Shown in pieces: positions 7,327 through 12,733 of a stretch of DNA of 12,733 bases. Under the pieces are notes generated by a model. The model was not told the origin of the DNA. It saw nothing but the letters and a program-made list of their open reading frames with translations, and did no database searches. Location: assembly GCA_023419655.1 (NCBI GenBank), contig JAEZXP010000204.1, forward strand, positions 1-12,733, in the 5' to 3' direction. Source of the stretch: Bacillota bacterium (lineage in GTDB: Bacteria; Bacillota; Clostridia; Lachnospirales; Lachnospiraceae). Each line of letters opens with the position of its first letter. The stretch's first letter is position 1. The translations under genes and the position numbers were made by a program.

Positions 7327-7376
7327 AGTATCGTCTTTATTTTATATAAGATACATAAGAAATGCAACCCGATACT
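7327..7376 (-). promoter_or_regulatory. candidate uvrC promoter framed by a 7-bp inverted repeat
   Basis: The minus strand has TTGCAT (7362-7367), 17 bases, then TAAAAT (7339-7344). The -10 matches five of six positions and the -35 only three. The leader would be about 37 bases. AGTATCG/CGATACT half-sites at 7327-7333 and 7370-7376 flank the promoter symmetrically with a 36-base gap. They could be operator halves or chance. Confidence 0.45.
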
Positions 7377-7392
7377 GATATTATATTCATTA

Positions 7393-7420
7393 TAAAAACA
7401 CCTCCGCAGAGGTGTTTTTA
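7393..7420 (-). terminator. strong intrinsic terminator of ftsH
   Basis: A perfect 12-bp stem pairs 7393-7404 with 7409-7420 around a four-base loop (7405-7408, CGCA on the plus strand). The GC core ACACCTC/GAGGTGT is followed by TTTTTA in the direction of ftsH transcription. Because A and T runs flank both sides it could also stop transcripts on the plus strand. It lies 65 bases after the ftsH stop codon and separates ftsH from uvrC. Confidence 0.92.
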
Positions 7421-7484
7421 CAATTTCAATAAAAGAATGCCGTGTATTTGGCCGGTGTATCACCATTCTATGATGTACAGTAGA

Positions 7485-9530
7485 TTATTCTACCGTTGTA
7501 TTTTGCTCATCTTCTTCTGATAGCTTTTTTTCTGATACAGATTCTTCCGGTATACTATCTTCTGATTTTTCAACTTCGGTTTTAACATCTTCTGATGCAC
7601 TATCTTTTATGTTTGACTCCGGTATACTCTTTTGGTTCTTATCAGACGCTTCATGGGCTGTGGTCAGCTCCTCTCCGGTTACCTCACGGTACAGCCTCAT
7701 GAACTCTTCACCGGTAATTGTCTCCTTGGTAATCAGATACTCTGCAATCTTATCCAGTACCTCCCGGTTTTCTGAAAGTAATTTCTCCGCCTTGTCATAG
7801 CATTCTTTCAGAATTCTCATTACCTCTTTATCAATCTCACCGGCTGTTTCATTGCTGCAATTTTGTACGGGCCTTCCGTCAAGATACTTGCTCTCTATCG
7901 ATTCAAGTCCCATCAGACCGAATTTTTCGGACATTCCGTACTGGGTAACCATGGCTCTTGCCAGGGCGGTTGCCTTTTCTATGTCATTAGAAGCACCTGT
8001 TGTAATCGAGCCGAATACCAGTTTTTCGGCAGCTCTACCACCGTAGAGCGTGATAATGCGGGTCAGGATATCGTCCTTGCTCATAAGGTATTTTTCTTCC
8101 TCCGGTACCTGCATAACATACCCGAGTGAACCCATGGTTCTCGGAACGATGGTAATCTTTTGCACAGGCTCCGCATGCTTCTCAAGCGCTGTTACCAATG
8201 CATGTCCTACCTCATGATATGCAACAATTCTCTTTTCTTCCTTGCTTAATATCCTATCCTTCTTTTCCTTACCGGCAATAACAACCTCGACAGATTCAAA
8301 CAAATCTTCCTGTGTTACAGCCTTACGTCCCTGCTTAACTGCCAATATGGCAGCTTCGTTAATCATATTGGCAAGGTCAGAGCCCACCGCACCACTGGTG
8401 GCCCTTCCGATAGCTTCCAGGTCAACGGAATCATGCATCAAAACATTCTTGGCATGAACCTTTAATATATCTACTCTTCCCTTAAGGTCCGGCTTATCTA
8501 CGATAATACGGCGGTCAAATCTTCCGGGACGCAGAAGTGCCTTATCAAGCACCTCCGGGCGGTTGGTTGCACCAAGCACCACCAATCCCTTTGAGGAATC
8601 AAAACCATCCATATTCGAAAGAAGCTGGTTTAGCGTCTGCTCTCTTTCATCATTGCCTCCGCCGTAATGGCTGTCCCTGCTCTTACCGATGGCATCTATC
8701 TCATCGATGAAGATAATACAGGGAGCGGTTTGCTGTGCCTGCTTAAACAAATCTCTTACCCTCGAGGCACCTACACCGACGAACATTTCCACAAAATCCG
8801 AACCGGATAAGGAGAAGAAGGGAACCTTCGCCTCACCCGCTATAGCCTTTGCAAGAAGGGTCTTACCTGTTCCGGGAGGGCCTACAAGCAATGCTCCCTT
8901 CGGAAGCTTGGCACCAATACTGGTGTATTTTGCAGGATTATGAAGGAAATCTACAATCTCCGTAAGGGATTCCTTGGCTTCCTCCTGCCCTGCAACATCC
9001 TTGAATGTAACTCCTGTGGATTTTTCTACATATATCTTGGCGTTGCTTTTACCTACACCCATAACCCCGCCGCTGTTCTTTGATATTGCCTTAAACAAAA
9101 ACCACATAACTACATATATCAATACAAACGGAAGTACCATCGATATGATTGTATCAAAGATTGTATTCCGGCTATTGATAACCTCACGCTCATAGATCAG
9201 CCCGTATTTAATATTTGCCTCACGCAATATTACAGCCAGCTCCGCATCCGGTACTCTTCCGGTATAGTAGGTTATATCATAGCCTGAGTTAGGCTGCACC
9301 TTCGGAACAAATTTAATCCTGTCATCCAGAATCGTTACCCTTGTTACCTGTTCGTTTTCCACCATTGTCATGAACTCATCGTATGTCTTTTCAATATTCG
9401 TACTTTCCTTTATCTGATTCTGCAAAAAGGAAAACAAATACCAAATAAAGATTGCTGATATCAATGTAATGATAATAGCCGTTTTATTCGGCAGGCCGTT
9501 CTTATTCTGTTTATCGTTCTTATTATCCAT
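7485..9530 (-). CDS. ftsH: ATP-dependent zinc metalloprotease FtsH
   Basis: 681 residues. FtsH is a hexameric membrane AAA+ protease that degrades damaged membrane proteins and regulators. With numbering from ATG 9530, membrane segments lie at about 18-36 and 127-149 with an extracytoplasmic loop of about 90 residues between. The AAA domain has Walker A GPPGTGKT (217-224), pore loop MFVGVGA (249-255), Walker B IIFIDEID (272-279) and the second region of homology with arginine fingers (about 323-340). The protease domain has HEVGH (439-443) with a third zinc ligand at Asp516 in GASNDIE. After the conserved part ends at about residue 620 comes a 60-residue acidic Ser/Glu/Asp-rich tail with an internal repeat. 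GGAGG five bases before ATG 9530 sets the start; the in-frame ATG at 9584 lacks a ribosome site. It has its own promoter and terminator, so it is probably monocistronic. Confidence 0.97.
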   Translation of the reverse strand: MDNKNDKQNKNGLPNKTAIIITLISAIFIWYLFSFLQNQIKESTNIEKTYDEFMTMVENEQVTRVTILDDRIKFVPKVQPNSGYDITYYTGRVPDAELAVILREANIKYGLIYEREVINSRNTIFDTIISMVLPFVLIYVVMWFLFKAISKNSGGVMGVGKSNAKIYVEKSTGVTFKDVAGQEEAKESLTEIVDFLHNPAKYTSIGAKLPKGALLVGPPGTGKTLLAKAIAGEAKVPFFSLSGSDFVEMFVGVGASRVRDLFKQAQQTAPCIIFIDEIDAIGKSRDSHYGGGNDEREQTLNQLLSNMDGFDSSKGLVVLGATNRPEVLDKALLRPGRFDRRIIVDKPDLKGRVDILKVHAKNVLMHDSVDLEAIGRATSGAVGSDLANMINEAAILAVKQGRKAVTQEDLFESVEVVIAGKEKKDRILSKEEKRIVAYHEVGHALVTALEKHAEPVQKITIVPRTMGSLGYVMQVPEEEKYLMSKDDILTRIITLYGGRAAEKLVFGSITTGASNDIEKATALARAMVTQYGMSEKFGLMGLESIESKYLDGRPVQNCSNETAGEIDKEVMRILKECYDKAEKLLSENREVLDKIAEYLITKETITGEEFMRLYREVTGEELTTAHEASDKNQKSIPESNIKDSASEDVKTEVEKSEDSIPEESVSEKKLSEEDEQNTTVE
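7546..7628. repeat. short direct repeat in the ftsH tail
   Basis: The 11-mer TCCGGTATACT occurs at 7546-7556 and 7618-7628, exactly 72 bases (24 codons) apart and in the same frame. It encodes the SIPE motif at FtsH residues 635-638 and 659-662. Between and around the copies, TCTTCTGAT-like words recur. This looks like slippage or small tandem expansion in a disordered tail. Confidence 0.6.
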
Positions 9531-9535
9531 TAAAT

Positions 9536-9540
9536 CCTCC
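9536..9540 (-). promoter_or_regulatory. Shine-Dalgarno that fixes the ftsH start
   Basis: GGAGG, five bases (ATTTA), then ATG 9530 on the minus strand. This is the strongest site in the region and removes 18 residues from the longest frame. Confidence 0.85.
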
Positions 9541-9607
9541 ATCGTATACTTTGTGCGTAATCTATATGAATCATAATTTTCCATTTATAATTATAATAAT
9601 ATACCTC

Positions 9608-9636
9608 ATTATACTTATAGTCCCATTATAAATCAA
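9608..9636 (-). promoter_or_regulatory. ftsH promoter, sigma-A type
   Basis: The minus strand has TTGATT (9631-9636), 17 bases, then a perfect TATAAT (9608-9613). Transcription would start near 9601 and leave a leader of about 70 bases before the ftsH ATG. It is the best promoter match in the window. Confidence 0.75.
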
Positions 9637-9654
9637 TAAAATAGTTCTAAAAAT

Positions 9655-9698
9655 TCTGTGACTAATCTGTGTTTATCTGTATTTGGGATAAATTTATC
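9655..9698. promoter_or_regulatory. phased TCTGT repeats and a palindrome upstream of the ftsH promoter
   Basis: TCTGT (ACAGA on the coding strand) occurs at 9655-9659, 9666-9670 and 9676-9680, with steps of 11 and 10 bases, that is one helical turn each. The copies lie about 20-45 bases upstream of the -35 box. Just beyond is a perfect 12-base palindrome, GATAAATTTATC (9687-9698). The layout would suit an activator or response regulator, but no known family motif was recognised. Confidence 0.3.
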
Positions 9699-9724
9699 TA
9701 AAAACAACTGCCTGTCCGCTACAT

Positions 9725-9782
9725 AAAGGAGCACCGGTATTCCCACTTTTCTTTGCATGAATGGAAATATCGGTGCTCTTTT
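9725..9782. terminator. long imperfect hairpin after lspA, possible terminator or repeat element
   Basis: A 16-base arm, GAGCACCGGTATTCCC (9729-9744), pairs with GGAAATATCGGTGCTC (9763-9778), with one mismatch and one wobble in either RNA. It extends through AAA/TTT outside, around a loop of about 18 bases. It lies 20 bases after the lspA stop and before the ftsH promoter, so it probably ends the upstream operon. The U-run is poor on the minus strand (CCUUUAUG) and slightly better on the plus strand (UUUUAUG). The long loop and mismatches are unusual for a simple terminator, and a dispersed palindromic repeat is an alternative. Confidence 0.5.
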
Positions 9783-9801
9783 ATGATATTCTCTTTTAAG
9801 A

Positions 9802-10284
9802 CTAGTCTATCTTTTTCTGTAGATTATCAATTTTCTCAGGATTATGAAGGGAGGTTAAAAACACCATTATAGACCCTATAAATATAAATATGTCAGCAAG
9901 ATTAAACACAATATGCTTAATCGGTTTGAAGTTAATACTAAAATAATCTACCACATAGCCTTTATTAAAGCGGTCTTTGACATTACTTGCCGCACCGCCT
10001 ATACACAGGGATAATCCCAGCTTCGTCAATGTTTTTTTCTTCCCGGGCAAAATCATCATAAATACCAAAACCACTGCCCCCAATATAGCAGCGGATGCTT
10101 TCTTCACGATATCGATGCGATTATCCATGACATTAAGACAAAATCCACTGTTATACTGCTTTCTCACAGTAATCCTACCCTTTAATATATCCTTCTTATC
10201 ACTCAGTTTAAAATGGCGTTCAATATAATTCTTCAAATTGCAGTCAAGTGTAAATACAGCCAAAGCCATCAGGATATAAATCAT
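9802..10284 (-). CDS. lspA: divergent lipoprotein signal peptidase (signal peptidase II)
   Basis: 160 residues with the LspA pattern, an integral membrane aspartic protease that removes signal peptides from prolipoproteins. Hydrophobic segments lie at about 1-13, 63-80, 88-98 and 125-146. Family motifs, in order: DCNLK (14-18) in place of the usual DQxxK; NSGFCL (45-50) for the NxGxxF motif; NVKDR (101-105); VVDYF (111-115) with catalytic Asp113; and FNLAD (127-131) with catalytic Asp131. The catalytic pair is intact, so it is probably active, but Gln to Cys in motif I and the long basic 24-44 region are atypical. ATG 10284 is chosen because AAGGAGG lies seven bases upstream; the frame's first ATG (10311) precedes that site. 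It ends the operon that begins with the glycosyltransferase. A second, canonical lspA elsewhere is possible. Confidence 0.82.
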   Translation of the reverse strand: MIYILMALAVFTLDCNLKNYIERHFKLSDKKDILKGRITVRKQYNSGFCLNVMDNRIDIVKKASAAILGAVVLVFMMILPGKKKTLTKLGLSLCIGGAASNVKDRFNKGYVVDYFSINFKPIKHIVFNLADIFIFIGSIMVFLTSLHNPEKIDNLQKKID

Positions 10285-10291
10285 ATGCACT

Positions 10292-10298
10292 CCTCCTT
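10292..10298 (-). promoter_or_regulatory. Shine-Dalgarno for lspA
   Basis: AAGGAGG, seven bases (AGTGCAT), then ATG 10284 on the minus strand. It lies inside the longer frame, which therefore starts too early. Confidence 0.85.
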
Positions 10299-10340
10299 GT
10301 AATAATATCATAAATAAACGGATACCTTTCTCCTCTGCAC

Positions 10341-11243
10341 TTATCCACGAAAAGAAACATGATTTTCAGTTAATTTTCTTCCCTCATCACTTCTGATGTT
10401 CTGGAAAGAGGGATAATGTACGCAAAAAAGCTCTTTTTTGGATATGTTTCTTATCTCTGCTTTTAATTTCTGATAATCCGGGTCGTAGACAAGCTTTACC
10501 CGGCCTGTCCCAAATAAATCCTTAAGCTCTGTAAATGCACAAGCCAGTAAAATAATATTCAGGTCACTTTCATATACTATAATCTCCGGCTGCTCAGAAA
10601 GAGAAAGCAGCTCTTTTATATGATAACCAAAACCCAGCCCATATATAATATATCTTTTTATTTCTTTTCTATACCAATGTTTTGCCAGCATAAAGGCTTC
10701 CGAAGTAACTCTGCCATTCGTATGAAAGTAAAATGAATAATCGCCATTTCTCACTGCAAGCGTCATTAAACCGCAGGAGGTGAATTCAACTCTGTACCCC
10801 TCTTTAAGAAGTGACTGCGGATTAATCGCTTCGTTCAAAAGCATATCGATGACGATGCCATTTTCCCTAATCTGCTGGAGGTTCTCATGGTATCTCTCCT
10901 CTTCAAAGGTCATCTCCTCCTTGCTTATAATCAGCTCCTGAACGCCAATCAGAAAGCTTACCAGCTGAAGCTCAACCAAATCCGCAAGAAGAAGATAATC
11001 CCCCTTCTTATAAGCCTCCAGAATATTGCTTAACATATCCATAATGGAATCAATCGAGGTGAGGTTAAAATACTCCCGGTCATTTATAATCGCTTCGATG
11101 GAAGGCGTAATAAGTGCCATCGAATCTGCAATTATGCCCAAAGCAATATCCAGCTTCTGTTCACGAAAATAGATGATTGCCCTATCATATTGCTCCAGCA
11201 AAACAATGTTCTTATCAAATATGTATCTGATATTATCTGTCAC
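10341..11243 (-). CDS. hypothetical protein, helical N-terminus plus DUF115/MAF-like Rossmann segment
   Basis: 300 residues, not firmly recognised. Residues 1-110 look all-helical and amphipathic (YFREQKLDIALGIIADSM, VELQLVSFLIGVQELI). A linker follows at 110-150. From about 150 the pattern is alpha/beta, with YIIYGLGFGYHIKELL (198-212) giving a glycine-rich nucleotide-type loop and IIVYESD (221-227) an acidic strand end. GxGxGYH followed by a strand ending in E-x-D resembles the N-terminal part of motility-associated-factor / 6-hydroxymethylpterin-kinase-like (DUF115) proteins, which act in flagellin or surface glycosylation. Those are usually around 600 residues, so this would be a half-length version. 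No signal peptide or membrane segment is seen. The GTG start (11243) has GGGGGG about nine bases upstream. It lies 21 bases after the 291-residue gene and 56 before lspA, in one apparent operon. The function is a guess. Confidence 0.75.
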   Translation of the reverse strand: MTDNIRYIFDKNIVLLEQYDRAIIYFREQKLDIALGIIADSMALITPSIEAIINDREYFNLTSIDSIMDMLSNILEAYKKGDYLLLADLVELQLVSFLIGVQELIISKEEMTFEEERYHENLQQIRENGIVIDMLLNEAINPQSLLKEGYRVEFTSCGLMTLAVRNGDYSFYFHTNGRVTSEAFMLAKHWYRKEIKRYIIYGLGFGYHIKELLSLSEQPEIIVYESDLNIILLACAFTELKDLFGTGRVKLVYDPDYQKLKAEIRNISKKELFCVHYPSFQNIRSDEGRKLTENHVSFRG

Positions 11244-11264
11244 TGGCGGTCACCCCCCTTATAA

Positions 11265-12140
11265 TTATATGATGACATTCTGTATTTCTTTTGTCAACGC
11301 ATCCCTGAAAAAGTCCATATCTTCCTTATCTGAATAGCGAAAATCAAGCAATGCATTTTTGAGTTCATTTATTTTATACTTACTATCTTCATCGGGAAAT
11401 TCATCATGATATCTTATGATTTCCTTCTCCAATACCCATGCTTCATTGATGTATCTGTCCAGCTCTTCAAAACACATCTCATTATCAAGCTCTTCCTCAA
11501 TGTCTCTTTGCAATTTCTTTATTCTGGCTGTTACCGCAATATTGTTCTCACTGGGTACAAATAGCTTATTCGTCTGCAGCATCTTTATTGTCCGTTCATC
11601 ACCTGCAGCATAATCCGCTATAAGAAAAAATTCTTCCGTTACCGGCACTCTGTCAGGGCAATCATATAAGATAATCCGGCCCCTGTATGCCAGCATGGTG
11701 TTAATATACTTTAGCCAGATTCCAAAATTACTTTTCAGCATTTCAAAAGGGAAAATCATAATCGTAAACTGCTTCGGAATCTCCTTATTAAGCATGTCCA
11801 GATAATCCAGCAGCATCCCGTCAAATTCCTCGGACCCATAACCCGTTGCCTCATCCATATCGGATGTCACAAGAATACTATTCGGTCTTAACTGCTCAAA
11901 ATATAATGCTGCCAGCTGGTTCGACACCCTGTCAGCGGCCATGAATACGGTTTCATCAAAATTGGCCTCTGCTAATATGGAAAAAAGAATACCATGGAGA
12001 TTCAACTGCATCTGCTGCTCCTGCACATCCGTTATCTGCTCTCTGAGTATCTTTATCAGATGACGAAATAACCGTACCTGCTGTTCACGGCTAATATAAG
12101 CTCTATTCGTATACAGATTCTGAAAATCCGGCAATATCAT
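11265..12140 (-). CDS. hypothetical protein in a glycosyltransferase operon
   Basis: 291 residues, not recognised. No signal peptide or membrane segment is seen. An N-terminal helical part (about 15-80) is rich in Gln, Leu and Arg. The middle (about 85-185) alternates strands and helices, as in SILVTSDMDEATGYG, FTIMIFPFEML and GRIILYDCPDRVP, which suggests a Rossmann-like or nucleotide-sugar-binding fold. The end (about 205-291) is charged and probably helical or coiled coil. The ATG at 12140 lies one base after the glycosyltransferase stop codon, and AAGGAGAAAGG at the end of that gene serves as ribosome site, so translation is coupled. An in-frame ATG six codons upstream (12158) lies before this site and is less likely. 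The context points to a partner in glycan synthesis, but nothing in the sequence proves it. Confidence 0.75.
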   Translation of the reverse strand: MILPDFQNLYTNRAYISREQQVRLFRHLIKILREQITDVQEQQMQLNLHGILFSILAEANFDETVFMAADRVSNQLAALYFEQLRPNSILVTSDMDEATGYGSEEFDGMLLDYLDMLNKEIPKQFTIMIFPFEMLKSNFGIWLKYINTMLAYRGRIILYDCPDRVPVTEEFFLIADYAAGDERTIKMLQTNKLFVPSENNIAVTARIKKLQRDIEEELDNEMCFEELDRYINEAWVLEKEIIRYHDEFPDEDSKYKINELKNALLDFRYSDKEDMDFFRDALTKEIQNVII

Positions 12141-12141
12141 A

Positions 12142-12733
12142 CTACCTTTCTCCTTCATTCACATGCGTCTGCTTCTCCAACTCCAGCAGATGCATAAGCT
12201 TTCTTGCCATCTTCTTGTAATCAAAATATCTTCTGTGATATTCCTGTATGGTATCACAGGATTCTTCCATCACCGGCGCAAATCTCGTGTCAAGAACCTC
12301 TTCAAAAATTTCAGCCAGCTTATCCACAGCATTAATCGGAAAGCTCCTGCCGCACCTGCCCCAATTCGTCATCTCATCCACCGCATCAATATCACTGCTG
12401 ATGATATAACACCCGTTACGGGCTGCCTCAGAAAAGACATTGGGGGTTCCGCCTTCAAAAATTGATGAAATAGCAAATATTTTGGCTCTTTTATATTCCT
12501 CGTTCAATTGCTGCTTATCCGTAATCTTTCCTGTCAGTATCACTCTGTCTTTTAACCGGGGATTCCTCTGATAAAATCCCTCCATATATTTCCGAAAGTC
12601 CGGTTCAATACTTCCCACCATCCTAAGGCTCCATCCCGGATACCGGTCTGCACATTCTGCAAACGCTTCCACCAATATATCATTTGCTTTCTGTTTTGTC
12701 CCTACTCTGCTCACCGTAAGAACAATATCTTCC
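12142..12733 (-). CDS. GT4-type glycosyltransferase, C-terminal part (5' end outside window)
   Basis: The frame is open at the window edge and already inside the protein (EDIVLTVSRVGTKQKANDIL), so the GTG at 12714 is internal, not a start. About 197 residues are visible. They match the C-terminal, nucleotide-sugar-binding half of group 1 (GT-B fold) glycosyltransferases. The first strand is VLTVSRVGTKQKANDILVEA, the DRVILTGKI strand follows, and IFEGGTPNVFSEAARNG carries the acidic pair usually seen as E-x7-E, here E-x8-E. SDIDAVDEM and NAVDKLAEIFEEVL follow as expected. Such enzymes transfer sugars from NDP- or GDP-sugars onto polysaccharide, lipid or protein acceptors on the cytoplasmic side. 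Donor and acceptor cannot be read from this part. It is the most upstream visible gene of the operon ending in lspA and is coupled to the next gene. Confidence 0.88.
   Translation of the reverse strand, partial: EDIVLTVSRVGTKQKANDILVEAFAECADRYPGWSLRMVGSIEPDFRKYMEGFYQRNPRLKDRVILTGKITDKQQLNEEYKRAKIFAISSIFEGGTPNVFSEAARNGCYIISSDIDAVDEMTNWGRCGRSFPINAVDKLAEIFEEVLDTRFAPVMEESCDTIQEYHRRYFDYKKMARKLMHLLELEKQTHVNEGER

Noticed and set aside
7296..7466. 57-codon N-terminal extension of uvrC
   Set aside because: It runs through the ftsH terminator hairpin and the uvrC promoter candidate, and UvrC proteins begin just before the GIY-YIG motif at the ATG used here.
9531..9801. Small RNA or riboswitch in the lspA-ftsH gap
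   Set aside because: Apart from the hairpin, the promoter and short repeats, I saw no recognisable riboswitch core and no second stem set. The leader of ftsH is short and AT-rich.
12712..12714. GTG as the start of the glycosyltransferase
   Set aside because: The frame continues upstream to the window edge with residues (EDIVLT) that fit the first strand of the GT4 C-terminal domain, and no ribosome site precedes the GTG.
1..12733. CRISPR array, tRNA, insertion sequence, phage or attachment site
   Set aside because: No regularly spaced repeats, cloverleaf, transposase or integrase was seen. Gene spacing is tight and the core cluster looks vertically inherited.

Overview
The window looks like chromosomal DNA from a low-to-moderate GC Gram-positive anaerobe. 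A member of Lachnospiraceae or a related Clostridia family is the best guess. This rests on the gene order uvrC-hprK-glk(ROK)-murB-rapZ-whiA-HPr, Firmicutes-type Shine-Dalgarno sequences, frequent GTG/TTG starts, and the presence of HPr kinase and WhiA. No 16S rRNA or other species marker is present. Every gene I can support lies on the minus strand, so transcription runs from high to low coordinates.

Region A (12733 to about 9725) is the accessory-looking part. It holds the end of a GT4-type glycosyltransferase, an unrecognised 291-residue protein, a 300-residue protein resembling part of the motility-associated-factor/DUF115 family, and a divergent LspA-type signal peptidase II. The genes are tightly spaced and end at a long imperfect hairpin. 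The function is unknown; surface or flagellin glycosylation is a guess from the glycosyltransferase and the DUF115-like fold.

Region B (about 9690 to 7393) is a monocistronic ftsH unit. It has a good sigma-A promoter (TTGATT-N17-TATAAT) and a textbook intrinsic terminator, a 12-bp stem with a CGCA loop.

Region C (about 7376 to 250) is a housekeeping cluster: uvrC (DNA excision repair), hprK (HPr kinase/phosphorylase), a ROK glucokinase, murB (UDP-MurNAc synthesis), rapZ (nucleotide-binding regulator), whiA (division/sporulation-type regulator) and an HPr-like protein. Spacing is short or overlapping throughout. It starts at a candidate promoter before uvrC, may have a second promoter before hprK, and ends at a hairpin just after the HPr-like gene. 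The HPr-like protein keeps the regulatory Ser46 but has Glu where HPr has the catalytic His15. It therefore looks like a Crh-type regulator and an HprK substrate rather than a PTS phosphocarrier. Glucose phosphorylation, the HprK/Crh-type carbon signal, a peptidoglycan precursor enzyme and a division regulator sit together, as in the Bacillus yvcIJKL-crh neighbourhood but without yvcK between rapZ and whiA.

Region D (1-129) is the 5' end of a gene that runs off the window. It encodes a basic N-terminus and one membrane segment, probably an envelope protein.

Several start codons were moved downstream from the longest reading frame because a Shine-Dalgarno and family length agree on the internal start (murB, glk, hprK, uvrC, ftsH, lspA and the 291-residue gene). 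I saw no tRNA, rRNA, CRISPR array, insertion sequence or phage gene.
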